Below are positions 22,690-34,326 of a stretch of 64,000 nucleotides of DNA, piece after piece. The notes under the pieces were generated by a model, which did no database searches, had not been told where the DNA came from, and saw only the letters and a list, made by a program, of their open reading frames with translations. The stretch comes from Gautieria morchelliformis. Taxonomy: Eukaryota > Basidiomycota > Agaricomycetes > Gomphales > Gomphaceae. The position numbers and the translations under genes are program-made. Positions within the stretch are counted from its first letter, which is position 1; every line of letters begins with the position of its first letter. Where the stretch lies: positions 45,334-109,333 of the forward strand of contig WHVA01000395.1 in NCBI GenBank assembly GCA_015179125.1, written 5' to 3'.

Positions 22690-24121
22690 ACGTGGCCGCG
22701 TGATGCAGCCAATACAGTCCCCATCGCTTCTCTTCTCTATGCCTCCATCCCTGGATGCAGTACCCAGGCTTTTATCTCCGCTCCTTTCATCCTTTGACAT
22801 TCTATTATGTCCTCCAATGCACGCACCCGCTCCACGTCACCCTCCACCCCCGTCAAACGTGCCCCGTCTCCTCCTCGCCACCCACGCACACCCGCCGCAC
22901 CAAGCCGCGCGCTCCCATCCCTGCTCAGCTGCGCATCCCCTACACCCTCCCTGACCTCCGCCGCGCATACGTCCATCTTTGATTTGGCCCTCACCCTAAC
23001 GTGGCCGCGTGATGCAGCCAATACGGTCCACATCCCTTCTCTTCTCTGTGCCTCTATCCTTGGATGCAGTACCCGATCTCCGCTCCTTTCATCCTTTGAC
23101 ATTCTATTATGTCCTCCAACACACACACCCGCTCCACGTCACCCTCCACCCCCGTCAAGCGCGCTCTGTCTCCTCCTCGCCACCCGCGCACACCCGCTGC
23201 ACCAAGCCGTGCGCTCCCATCCCTGCTCAGCTGCGCATCCCCCACACCCTCCCTGACCTCCGCCGCGCGTACATCCGTCTTCGATTTGGCCCTCACCCTG
23301 GGGCCGCATGTCGTGGACTGGATGGTCGAGGGGAACGTCGAGGCTGCGCACCACATATCCGGAGAGGTACGCACCCAGCGCACCCAGCGCAACTCACCCC
23401 TCCCCTCACCCGCTCACGCATGTCTGCCCCTACAGTCCCCCGCGAGCACGCCCACACTGGCCTCCGTCCATGATGGACGCGACACGGTGGGCCATCGTAG
23501 ATGCTGCGCAAAGCCACGCGCAGTTGTTGGCGTTGATGTGTGTCCGGGCTTGCGCCTGTCACTGGTTGAGTAAAGTATGCTTACCGTACATCCGATGTTA
23601 CTGAACACTGTTCAAAGGGGAAACTTGAGCTTCTCTTCTCTATGCCTCCATCCCTGGCTGCAGTACCCGATCATACGGTCCCCATTGCTTCTCTTCTCTA
23701 TGCCTCAATCCCTGGATGCAGTACCCGATCTCCGCTCCTTTCATCCTTTGACATTCTATTATCTCCTCCAACGCACGCACCCGCTCCACGTCACCCTCCG
23801 CCCCCCATCAAACGCGCCCTGTCTCTTCCTTGCCACCGGCGCACACTCGCCGCAGCAAGCCGCGCGCGCCCATCTCTGCCCAGCTGCGCATCCCCCACAC
23901 CCTCCCCGACCTCCACCGCGCATACGTCCATCCTTGATTTGGCCCTCACCCTGGGGCCGCACGTCGTGGACTGGATGGTCGAGGGGAACGTCGAGGCTGC
24001 GCACCACATATCCGGAGAGGTACGCACCCAGCGCACCCTGCGCAACTCATCCCTCGCCTCACCCGCTCACGCATGTCTGCCCCTACAGTCCCCCGCGAGC
24101 ACGCCCACACTTGCCTCCGTA
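22690..24121 (+). repeat. Three copies of a 300-450 bp GC-rich unit
   Basis: Copy 1 is 22690-22998 and copy 2 starts at 22999; the first two have a period of 309 bp. Copy 2 runs on to about 23468, and copy 3 is about 23672-24121. Each holds the same candidate exon start, with MSSN in copies 1 and 2 followed by TRSTSPSTPVKRA. Copies 2 and 3 add GPHVVDWMVEGNVEAAHHISG, then a GTACGC...CCCCTACAG intron-like segment. The reading frame with these words looks real, but the family is unknown and none of the copies is demonstrably complete. Two other frames are also open because of the high GC. Confidence 0.7.
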
Positions 24122-24364
24122 TTATCGCCAGGCGGGTTTTCCAGCGCTGGCACCCATATGCGTGGGGTGCGTTCTCTCTCTCACACACCGTCCTATACTT
24201 ACCCTACGCTGCAGAGGTGATCGTCTCGGTTATGCATCGTTCGACAAGTAGGGAGGCAAAAAACAATGTAGTCTGCTATTAATACATGTAGTTGGCTGAA
24301 TGGTGAACTGCTTCATCTCCTGCTTCAATTCGCTTTCACTATTGTGTACCCATCACCGGTACCT

Positions 24365-24595
24365 TCATCCATCGTTGTTGACTATTTCCAGTAAGTGGCC
24401 TCTCACGCATTGGATATGATTGGCGATATGTGTTAAAGCTTCCACAGGCACAGGAAGCGTCGTCACTTCGTACTCCAGGATTTCAATGTCTCTCAGCAAC
24501 GGCAACGTGTGGTCTCTAGCAGAGAGACTGCGAAGATGGTAAGGAGGGTGCGTAGTCTCGAAGACTTCGATCAGTTGGTCCACTGCGGTCTCCAT
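24365..24595 (-). CDS. Hypothetical protein, terminal exon
   Basis: On the minus strand a good acceptor (CTATTTCAG, about 24620) precedes an open frame, METAVDQLIEVFETTHPPYH, then LRDIEILEYEVTTLPVPVEA, ending at 24365. Composition and codon use are protein-like. No domain was recognised and the upstream exons (towards 24816) are unclear. Confidence 0.35.
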   Translation of the reverse strand: METAVDQLIEVFETTHPPYHLRSLSARDHTLPLLRDIEILEYEVTTLPVPVEALTHIANHIQCVRGHLLEIVNNDG

Positions 24596-25044
24596 TGAGA
24601 CTTCGGGGCGACTGGTCTGAAATAGACGTTAGCCGTTCTCATGTGTGGAGTTAAGTTGTCGTACGTTTCTACTCCTGCCCCTTTTCTCTGTTGCTTTAGT
24701 TGTGCGCCCGGGCATGTGAGTGGTTGATGTGAAACTGATTGAGTGGTAGTAGGGGTTCTGGATAAGTATTTATATTGTTTAGTTGACGCAAAGTCGCTGT
24801 CTTTCGGTTGTCTCATGTAGTGTCGTCATTGGAAATGTTTACAGATGAGACATGTCATTAGAATTTAAGTCATTACAAATCCAACCAAGGTTCATGGCTG
24901 TAGAATGGATGTGCCTATCTGAAACATACTTACAAATGTGATCCGTGTTTTGGGTGTTCTGGGTTGGTGCATGATATGGGACATGATCACGTGATTTCTG
25001 GAGTATAAGTTCACAGTCCAGGCCATAGTTTTTGTACTATACAT
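24596..25044. other. Intergenic, possible divergent promoter
   Basis: AT-rich sequence between a possible minus-strand gene and the plus-strand gene starting at 25045. ATACATATG lies immediately before that start. No further feature was supported. Confidence 0.35.
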
Positions 25045-25920
25045 ATGTCTACCGTCAATCTAACTGCCAACTTATGTCTTACTGGGGGTCGTCGTCAGAC
25101 TGCGTCTCCTACTTACTACTGTCATTATAATACTGTCTTGCAGACCTGCCATGAGGACGTGGTAATCCCTGTCGACATCGGTGTCTATAGTCCTCCTGGG
25201 GAATGTCTGTTGCCAGATAACACTGTTGCCCGCGTTGTTGGCTGCATCTTCGCCCCCCCATCTTCCAATGTTTTGATGGATGTGTTATCTATTGTACCAT
25301 ATCCTGGAGATCCAAAGGCCGACAATTATGAAGATAACATTCTAGATGACACATCTGTGGCCATTTGGGGGGTGGGGGCTGTGATCAATAATGCGGAGTA
25401 TGGAGCAGATTCTAAGATGCACTTTTTTAACTTGGCTGTCTCTGACTATGTTCGAGATGGCACAAAGTCGTTCATGTTGGGGTTCGTGTCTTATCTGTTT
25501 TTTTTTTGTGGTATCATTGTTCACTTTTGGGTGACCAGTTGTATTTATGATGGCAACTCTGTTCGTTGGAGTTGCACCCCAGCTCCTAACATAAACACTG
25601 CGATTTATGTGTATGGGTTGCTGAAGGATGTTAATGAGCAGGGGAACCTGTCCATTGTTGTGGATCATGTTGCTTTGAGCCTTGGGTCTGGAACAATTGC
25701 TGGGAGGGGGGGAGGTGGTCCAGACAGGGGTGATAAAGGCAGTCGCCGTCGCAGGAAATTCGCAGCTGCAGCTGTTGATGAATATAGGGCAGATGATGCC
25801 AATCAGAGGGATGACACCAGCGTGCCTGCCACGTACAGCCCCTCAAAGGAAACTATGGCATCTGTGGCTGATGATTCCTCCAATTTGATGACTAGGAGTG
25901 GTAAGCGTCATGCAATGTAG
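25045..25920 (+). CDS. Uncharacterised two-exon protein, 272 residues
   Basis: Exons 25045-25481 and 25539-25920. The intron is 57 nt (GTTCGT...GACCAG) and joins FMLG to CIYDGNSVRW in frame; without it the frame stays open but inserts a very hydrophobic FVSYLFFFCG stretch. The N-terminal 190 residues alternate hydrophobic and polar residues like a beta-rich fold (CHEDVVIPVDIGVYSPPGEC; NTAIYVYGLLKDV), which would suit a nucleic-acid-binding barrel, but this is only an impression. The C-terminus is disordered and basic (DRGDKGSRRRRKFAAAAVDE). The start is the first ATG after a stop and has a clean upstream region. No family was recognised. Confidence 0.5.
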   Translation: MSTVNLTANLCLTGGRRQTASPTYYCHYNTVLQTCHEDVVIPVDIGVYSPPGECLLPDNTVARVVGCIFAPPSSNVLMDVLSIVPYPGDPKADNYEDNILDDTSVAIWGVGAVINNAEYGADSKMHFFNLAVSDYVRDGTKSFMLGFVSYLFFFCGIIVHFWVTSCIYDGNSVRWSCTPAPNINTAIYVYGLLKDVNEQGNLSIVVDHVALSLGSGTIAGRGGGGPDRGDKGSRRRRKFAAAAVDEYRADDANQRDDTSVPATYSPSKETMASVADDSSNLMTRSGKRHAM

Positions 25921-26509
25921 ACGCCTTAACATGTTTTGTCTTAGTGTTTACATGTATTTTTTGACATCCATGTGTATTCTCTGGAGATTTGTAAATTTAT
26001 TATTGTCTGTGATACTTCTTGAGGATGGCATGCATGTATATTCTCAGCAGATTTATGTGGAAAGAACTGACCAGGAGGATGTGATAGCCTGGATGACACC
26101 TACACCTCAGTGCATTGACTGATGGTTACAGGTGACATCAGACTAGGAAAACCATTAGTAAATACCATAATGAAATCAGGAAGCATCACTCATTTCAAGA
26201 ACACATCGACGCAGAAACCATGTGTCATCTGGCTCTCACCCTACCGGGCATCCCGGGCAGGTATCAGTTGTGGGTATGTCTTGGATGCGATGGGCATTGC
26301 CACGGCATGAGGTAGCTGCGCCGGACTGTCACATTTCACCCTAAACATTGACTCGGCGCAATGGCTGAAGCTCTGCCAGGTCTCGCAGTAGCAGGTAAGT
26401 TGGCGTCGTCATCTGTGTGCCTTACGGACAGGTTGCTCGACATGAAATTGAAAATCACAAAACGTTCAGACCTGACACCGTTCTATACATTTCGGTTCTT
26501 TCTTCCCAA
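25921..26509. other. No gene recognised
   Basis: 3' flank of the gene at 25045 and sequence leading into the direct repeat. A frame at 26122-26310 is open but has no supporting signal. Confidence 0.35.
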
Positions 26510-26511
26510 GA

Positions 26512-26836
26512 CAGAGCAGGTTTAAATCCAAGCCTCCGCCAGAGCTCACATAGGTATGCAGGGGTTTTCTAATTTGCTGCGCCGGATGGACCGGCTTGGG
26601 TTAGAAAGAGGGCGATGACGCGTAAAACCAATAACTTCTCCCGTAGGATGCGAAGATTACATGGGGCTGTGTCCGGTTACTAATGCTGAGACAACGCCGT
26701 ATAAACTGCAACCCTTTCTTTAAGACATCACATCCTTACCCTCGGACTTTATCGGAGTGACGACGTTGTCTCATCCCAAGATAGGGGCGCGATCTCTGGC
26801 AAGTTTTAGTTGATGAACCTTATCATTCAGATGGTC
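26512..26836. repeat. Direct repeat copy 1 (325 bp)
   Basis: It begins AGACAGAGCAGG and ends CATTCAGATGGTC. It is almost identical to 27806-28132 with the same orientation, differing by a few transitions. It lacks TG...CA ends, so it is not a typical LTR. Confidence 0.9.
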
Positions 26837-27805
26837 CGCAGTTTAATTTTATCAGGGGGTTCATACAGGGATTCACCTATCACGGAATATCAGTGGCGCC
26901 AGCGAGTTGTTCCGAGTTGAAGGCCACTGGTTTCTGGTAAGATAATCACGGACGAACCCGTGGTTCTGGCCCTGCGGTAGCCGTTGAAAGTCTGACTTCG
27001 TGGTTTTTGGCTTACATTCTGGTTGAAATTCAACTACACACAAGTTGCTTTTCCCACTGAATACAAGCCATCAGGCAAACGTATAAGGCAAAATACCTAT
27101 GAAACGGAAACGGCGTGTGAAAACCAAAGAATGTCACCTATCAAACAGCCCACACCCAGGCAATTTCACGATCCCTGATGCGGCTGGAGAAGATGACGAC
27201 GGCAGCTATCATCTGAAACTTGCTGTTAAGGTGACACGATATGAATCAGGACTCACCAGGATCGGGCAGCTAATTGGGTTCTCAAGGACACATGGCGAGG
27301 GCATGCAAATGGAACTAGGAGTGGTGGTTAGGCATGGCGTGACCGCGGGGATATGATCCACTGTTGAGACCCAAGAGCGCGAGGGGAGAGATTGTGCATG
27401 GGGGAGACAACATCGCGTGACTGTGAGGGTGGGATCAGAGAGATACATGTGTGATACTTCGGGGTACAGGACACAACGGGACAACTCCCGAGACTCGGAG
27501 GAACAGACGATCCAATGCAACAGGGTGCGAACAGTCAGATGCCAGGTGATGTACTGTTGAGACGGCATATCGGTATATGCGCGATGCTGCCACTGTACCA
27601 GGCTATGATGGGTCCACTCAGCAAGTGAGCACCAGAGGGCTATAGGGTCGTACACAGACATTGCAGAAGCGTGCTTATTCCTACCTCAGTGCTATAACCG
27701 TAGTGGAAGCCGTCGGCGAACCGCTCCAATTCGTCCACAATCTTTTCAAGGTATCCAGCGAAGTCATAACAACCTGTTCCTGCGGACCTTCACAGTGAGT
27801 TAGAC
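26837..27805. other. Interval between the direct repeats
   Basis: No convincing gene. A segment at about 27363-27662 has TGTTGAGA and CACAGACA at its ends (TG...CA) but no matching target duplication. Short frames on both strands have no supporting features. Confidence 0.3.
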
Positions 27806-28132
27806 AGAGCAGGTTTAAATCCAAGCGTCCGCCAGAGCTCACATAGGTATGCAGGGGTTTTCTAATTTGCTGCGCCGGATGGACCGGCTTGGGTTAGAAA
27901 GAGGGCAATGACGCGTAAAACCAATAACTTCTCCCGTAGGACGCGAAGATTACACGGGGCCATGTCCGGTTACTAATGCTGAGACAATGCCGTATAAACT
28001 GCAACCCTTTCTTTAAGACATCACATCCTTACCCTCGGACTTTATCGGAGTGACGACGTTGTCTCATCCCAAGATAGGGGCACGATCTCCAGCAAGTTTT
28101 AGTTGATGAACCTTATCATTCAGATGGTCTGC
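27806..28132. repeat. Direct repeat copy 2 (327 bp)
   Basis: Partner of 26512-26836, 1294 bp downstream in the same orientation. The pair may bound a small non-autonomous element or result from a segmental duplication. Confidence 0.9.
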
Positions 28133-28535
28133 TGAGTCATTCACCTGTACAGCATTCTTAGATGAGTAATCGACATGGGCCACGTCGAGATTTTATATAA
28201 TGATCGTGTTCCCGTTAGCAGTTCGCAATCTTAACATCTTCATGACCTTTGAAATATACGCGGAATTCCAACGGAGAGAACCCATTCATGTACATCTTCT
28301 TTCAGCCAATGAGGTTTACCTGACCTTTTCGTACAGCTTCACGTGTTCTTCTTCAACGAGGGGAGATTCATTACACATTTACATCTATTCTTCACAGATC
28401 CCGATGAACACGGGGTGATTGTCCATAACTACAACAAACAATCTCTTTAATCTAGTCACATCCAACTCCTATCTACAATAACATGGCTTTCTCTTCTACA
28501 ATCACATGGGCTATCGGCAATATCTCATCACCCAG
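28133..28535. other. Upstream region of the Helitron ORF
   Basis: No gene recognised. It probably holds the 5' part of the Helitron, but no clear 5' TC terminus was identified. Confidence 0.35.
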
Positions 28536-31500
28536 TTTTGTATGGGGGCAAAACCGTGGAGGACAGATACATGATTGCCCTTATTGTCACTTAGTCCTTT
28601 TTACAGGTGAACGAGCAGGGTTTTGTTGTGGGGATCGAGGAAAATGACTGCATGACATTAAGCCACTTCCTCCGTTGCCTGAAGAGTTCAATGTATTCAC
28701 CCATGACCCCAACATTTCATCTTCATCGCGTGTTTTAAACTTGATCTACTCTTTTGCTTCTTTGGAATCTACATCAGACTTCCCTGGACTACATGGACCT
28801 CCAGGTTTTTTCTCTGTTCAAGGTCGACTTTATCACCACCTACAACCAAAACATCAGAACTCCACTATACGATGGTTATTATACGATGGCTTTCTAGCCT
28901 CTCAAGCCCCTCATCAAAATTGGTTTCATTCGTTACCACGCGTCTGGACGATTGCAATGCATGATGTATTGCTATGGGTTAATCCATTTGTTCATGCATT
29001 GCGCCAACTGTTGTCCATTCAACCATCTATTTATCCTGAAGCATCCATCATCCTCAAAGAATCATCACCTTCAAATGAGGTGATAGCTTCTAAGACACAC
29101 GTCATACTTATACTTACAGCCGTTTAGATTGCTGCTATTATGTCTTTTCACAACACTACCCAATCTGATGTCCATTCACGGTCTCTCACAGTTGCCAAGA
29201 CCGATGGACATAATCAATCTATCCCCACCATTAGCCGTCTCTGGGAACCATTGGTATATCCCCTGTTTTTCCCACATGGCACTCTAGGCTGGGGTGTAAA
29301 TGAAGGCTTGGGTGTTTCTGCATCTGATGCTGACACAGAGAGTGTCTCTACACAGATGTGGTACTACTGTGGCACACTCCTTCGTGAACCTCGGTTTCAA
29401 CTCTTTGGCCGTCTATGCAATGAATATATTGTTGATATGTTCACTCGCGACCTAGAATGTAGACTGAACTACATCTGTCACAATCAACAAAAAGCCTCTC
29501 AAGATCGGGGTTCATCTACTAATAACATCTACTTACCTGCATCTTTTCTTGGTTCAAGAAAATGGGCCTCCGAACAGATTGCAGATGCTCTTGCCCTAGC
29601 TGCGACATATGGACCGCCTACATTCTTTATCACTATGACATGCAATCCTCAATGGCCTGAAATATCCCAGCAGTTGCGTCCTGGGCAAGGATTTGAAGAT
29701 GCACCTTTAATAGTTTGTCGAGTATTCAAGCGGAAATTGGGTCACTTTCTGTCAACATTATCATCAATGTTTCCAAATGCAGGTCGGCGATTATATTTGA
29801 TATACTGCATTGAGTTTCAAAAACGTGGGTTACCCCATTGTCACATTCTCATCAAATTTCAATCCGAGTGCATCACACCTGATGACATCAACAAAGTCAT
29901 TTCCACTGAAATTCCCTCTAATGATGAAGATGCTGCTCTCATTAGAACTCATATGCTCCACCATCATCCTCCTCGCAACTGGCCTGCATCACGTTACTGT
30001 CAGTGTGAAAATAATGGACTTCGCACTTGCAGGTTCAACTATCCACGCCAACTTCAGGAAAATACAACCTTTGATGATGAAGGCCGGGTATTGTATCGAC
30101 GTCGTATGCCTGGAGATGAGATGGTGGTTCCTCATTGCCTTCCATTAATCCAGAAATATCGATGCCACATCAACTTTGAAGCTGCAATACAGGTCATTTA
30201 TTTCAATATATTTTTAAATACATACACAAAGGTAAGTTCCTAGTGTATTCTTTCAAGCTTTTTCTAAACAGATGTAGGTCCTGATCGCACATGGGTACAT
30301 TTGAGAGACTCCTCTGATTCATCAGTTGATGAAATTGCTGAGTTTTGGCATGCGCATTATTTGTCAGCAGGGGAAGCTGCATGGAGAATTTTGGGATTTC
30401 ACATAACAAGCAAAGAACCTGCTGTTACAGCTCTTCCCATACACACCCCTGATTCAACATGTTATCATCAATACGATCGATCCTCACAACCTTCCAGCTC
30501 CATGTCCAAGCTTGACCATTATTTTTCACGTCCCTATGGGTCTTTTCATGACGACAACAATGTTGAACAAAGTTTTGCCAACCTCACTTACACAGACTAC
30601 TATCGCCTTTTTCGTCTTCAAAAATTCAACTGGGATAATCAAAACAACTCCCGGTACTACATGGAAAAACCCAACGTCCTCGGCCAACCTATGATGCATG
30701 TCATTCTTCATAAACCAAACAAGCCCCATATCACAAGACTACAACCCATCCGGCCATCTGAAGGAGAACGTTTCTATATCCGCTCCCTTTTATTACACCT
30801 CCCAGCTATATCCTTTGATGACTTGCGTACCATCCAGGGCCACTTACTGTCTACATTTCAAGAATCAGCTCTAAATCACGGTTTATTTGCTGATCAATCA
30901 GAAGGAGACTCATGCATCTCTGAGGCCATTCAAACTCTAAACACTCCACGGCAAATTCGCCAATTATTTGTCCATCTCCTTACCAATGACTGTTGCCCTC
31001 TACCAATTAACACATGGCACTCATTCGGACATGAATTATCACAAGACTTCCTCCACCAACAAGGTGGTAATGTTGACTTAGCACAGACAGCTGCTCTGAC
31101 AGAAATATCAAAAAACTTGGATGAACATGGACGTCAACTGTCGGACTTTGGATTACCTGAACCACGTCTACGTGGAACAGGAATTGAACATGAGTTACGG
31201 CAATGGTCAGCAAACATCCCTTTGCTGCATCATCGGAGTCAAATATGTCGTGCATCTTTCACGGATGAACAAGAAGCAATCTTTTCTGAAATTGAACAAG
31301 CGGCTAACTCTAAATCTCCACTGCGATTATTTGTTGATGGACCGGCTGGCCGTGGCAAAACATTTCTTACAAACACCATCTGCGACTCACGTCGTCACCT
31401 ACGTGAGATTGTTCTGCCCACTGCAACTTCTGCATTTGCTGCACAAGTTTACCCTGGAGGTAGAACCACGCACGCTGCTTTTAGAGTATATAATTTTGAT

Positions 31501-33029
31501 TCCATTACACTGCTTTGAGGACTTACACATTTGGTTGCAGGTACCTGTCAATGATGCATCTGAGTTCTTACTATCGCCTATTGACCCTGATGACCCACGA
31601 GGACAACTACTCAAAGAAGCCTCTATCATTATCTGGGATGAAGCTCCTATGGCTAATTGTGCAGTTCTCGCGTGTGTCAATGAAACTCTACAACGCATCA
31701 TGCAGAATGACATGCCATTTGGAGGAAAGATTATCATCCTCTTAGGTGACTTCCATCAAACATGTCCTGTTGTGCGAAAAGGTTCCAAAATGGATGTCAT
31801 TGATACATCCATTCGCAGCTCTCCCCTCTGGAATGAGTTCCAAGTCCGTTCCTTGACCACTCCAGTGTGTCACGCGATGGACCCTGGATTTGCCTCTGCT
31901 ATTGATGACATTGGCAACTGTTAAAAGGGGACAAGGAGGGAGATGGAGACAAAGACGGAATGGAACACGATGCGCAATGCGCGAGACGAAACACTAGTGA
32001 GGACTGCTGTTAACTCACTCAACCGGACTCAAGCTATGTGAGTGGACGGGCTGAAACCGATCAATTCAATGTAACTAATGGTCTAGCTACTTATACAAGT
32101 CGGTCATAGGGGTGGGATACCGGCAGAAAGTCTTGGAACATGAGCCGGTATTATGACCGGTGATGAGTCACGGAAGTAGCACATGGATGTGACAGCAGAC
32201 AGATCACTAGCTAGATGAGTGGGAAAAATACTAGAAATAATGGGAAAAATACTACTGGATTCACAACAGCAACGGCCCTTCTGGCAATGTTTCTTTGGAC
32301 ATGATTCAACATATCACATCTACTACAGATGCTGTTGACTTTGTATTTCCACCTGAGGTTTTGGCAGACCCCACTCAATGCCTGACCCGTTCAATTCTTG
32401 CACCAACAAACTCACAATGTGACATGTATAACTCCATATGCCTTCACAGACTGAACACTTTGGAAAAAATCTACACTGCAGCAGACTCTATCAAAGAGAC
32501 TGATGACGTTGACCTCCTCTCACCTCAAGGCATCCTTGATTATGTAGCCCGCCAAACACCACCTGGACTGCCTTCTCATACACTATCTATCAGACTTGGA
32601 GGAATTTACCGCTTGATGCGTAATTTGTCAATTGGACATGGCTTGGTCAAAAACTGCAGAGTAGTCGTCACTCAATTGGGAACAAAGCTCATCACTGTTA
32701 ACTCCCTCCATGTCCACGCTGGACTTAATTGTGTTGATAAAGAGAACATCCTCCTTCCCCGTATCACCTTCTCTTCTTTATTGCCCTCCACTGGCCACAC
32801 TCTTCTTCGCAAGCAATTTCCTTTATGTCCCGCATATGCAACCACTTTCAACAGCTGTCAAGGTCTTACCCTGGATCATGTTGCCATAGACCTGACAACC
32901 CCCGTATTTAGCCATGGGCAACTTTAAACTGCTTTATCACGGGTTCGACATAGACTGGACGTTCGAGTACGTTTTCCTTTACATGAACTACAGACACAAA
33001 ACATCGTCTACAATGAAATTGTCCTCTAA
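28536..33029 (+). pseudogene. Helitron Rep-helicase (RepHel), broken
   Basis: Rolling-circle transposase of Helitron type. An N-terminal Cys/His region (CPYCHLVLFTGERAGFCC, about 28570) precedes the Helitron-like N domain. The HUH nuclease motif is in EFQKRGLPHCHIL (about 29815-29850). The PIF1-type helicase has Walker A DGPAGRGKTFL (about 31335), Walker B IIWDEAPM (about 31630), GDFHQTCPV, and a C-terminal ending near NSCQGLTLDHV and ALSRVRHRLDV. In-frame introns are seen at 29080-29127 and 31486-31540. Damage: TGA at 28645, a lost base at a splice acceptor near 30277, a solo LTR at 31919-32268, and TAT to TAA at 32925. The final stop is 33027. It could not transpose itself in this state. 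The 3' hairpin and CTRR end were not located with confidence. Confidence 0.88.
31919..32268 (+). mobile_element. 350-bp solo LTR inserted in the Helitron helicase
   Basis: It starts TGTTAAAAGGGG and ends TTCACAACA, so the termini are inverted (TGTT...AACA). The 5-bp target duplication GCAAC is present on both sides (31914-31918 and 32269-32273). Taking it out with one GCAAC leaves the helicase frame intact. It has no coding capacity. Confidence 0.85.
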
Positions 33030-33297
33030 CTCTCCCACATCCGCTAAAGACTTGCCGAAGCGAAGCACAGGCGAGGCTTGTAATAGATGAGCCGTATATC
33101 CTGTTGCCACTGCAATGTTCCAAGAATCATCAGCCGGGTGCGAATGGCTTGCTCTTCAGTAGCTTGGTGGATGAGAGTCATTCGTTCACGGCAGCAGTGG
33201 TTGTTAGCCGAGGAGGGTGCTACGAATGCCTCAAACTGAGATACATCTAACTAACCCGGTAGACCGGCTGGACAGTTATTATACATGGAACCTGGCT

Positions 33298-34326
33298 CTA
33301 ACTATCATTGACCCGATTTGTCTTTCCCCCGTAAGCCAGTACTTGTGAATTTGCCTCACAACGGTGCCCTTGCCCTTGCTCTTGCCCTTGCCCCTGCCCT
33401 TGCATGCCCTCATAGGGTAATACGGGAGGCCTAGAGTTAGGGTTATCATCCAGCTGATGAGAGAGCTCCTTCATCCACGTAGCAAGTGTTGTATGTTGCC
33501 CAAAGTATTGAATCATCTGCCCACATGCCCATCGGTCCACCAAGATTGGACTGTAACTCTCCCCCACAGTCTTCAGGGGCGATCCATCCACTTGTCCCGC
33601 ATTTTTCATCAATCATCGTCTCAATGCCATCAACCTTCTCAGAGCACTCCAAGTCGACAATGAACACAGTTGGTTGTTCACCTGGCATAACCACTATGTT
33701 GTCCGGCTTTATATCTAGGTGGGCTAACTGGTGCTGATGCATAAACGCCACCCCTTCGAGGAACTGTTGTAGGAGTGATGTTACTGTGGCTGCATCTCGG
33801 TAGAAGGATAGAGCCTGAGAAAGAGGCATGTGCCGAGATAGTACAATTACCCTGCCTTCATCCAGTTCCAATATGTCTAGGAGTTCAATGATGTGGTGTG
33901 CCGGTCCCCTAAGCTTCTTGAGGTATTCAAGGTGCTCAACTTCAATGGGCTGGTCATCAACAGGTTTGAAGATCACATGCAAGCCATTGGGCACCATCCC
34001 TTTGCGCATTTTGCCCGGTAGCTAAAGACAGAATAAACTCTGTGAGTTCAACCGAAATACAGAGGAATGGAGTCTCTGGAGATAGCTCACCATTAAGAGA
34101 GACTTCAGTTGACCCATATAATCTGAAGTGATGGTATACCCAGCTTGGATAATGGCCTTGTCTAGCTGAGACCTATTTCCTGTTGATAGTCGCTGTGTCG
34201 ATTGAAACAAAACAATGGCAAATTTGCCTACCAGACAGTACCAAGCTTGTGGCAGTATTCTCAAAATAAACGAGAATGTGCAAGGTTCTTACAATTGGGA
34301 CTGATAACCCATAGTCTGCTACAAAA
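33298..34326 (-). pseudogene. Protein kinase part of a disrupted Crinkler-type gene
   Basis: Minus strand. From 34326 the first residues (VADYGLSVPIV, then LHILVYF) resemble the end of a Crinkler N-terminal domain. After an intron comes SQLDKAIIQAGYTITSDYMG; a second intron (34090-34022, GTGAGC...TTTAG) leads into a protein kinase fold. The putative ATP lysine is in HVIFK, the catalytic loop is HLDIKPDNIVV (about 33700), the DFG position reads DLE, and GTSGWIAPE is the activation-segment end. A one-base frame change after IAPE (about 33575) breaks the reading before YSPILVDRWACGQMIQYFG. The C-terminus is a GQGQGQEQGQGH microsatellite, with a stop at 33298. Kinase effector domains are known in Crinklers. 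With its first part displaced, the gene is probably dead. Confidence 0.7.

Noticed and set aside
27363..27662. Possible 300-bp solo LTR (TGTTGAGA...CACAGACA)
   Set aside because: The TG...CA ends are present, but the flanking 5-mers (TCCAC and TTGCA) do not match and no second copy was seen.
33200..33300. CCGGT-AG-ACCGG hairpin as the 3' end of the Rep-helicase Helitron
   Set aside because: No CTRR end follows and no second copy is available to fix the boundary.
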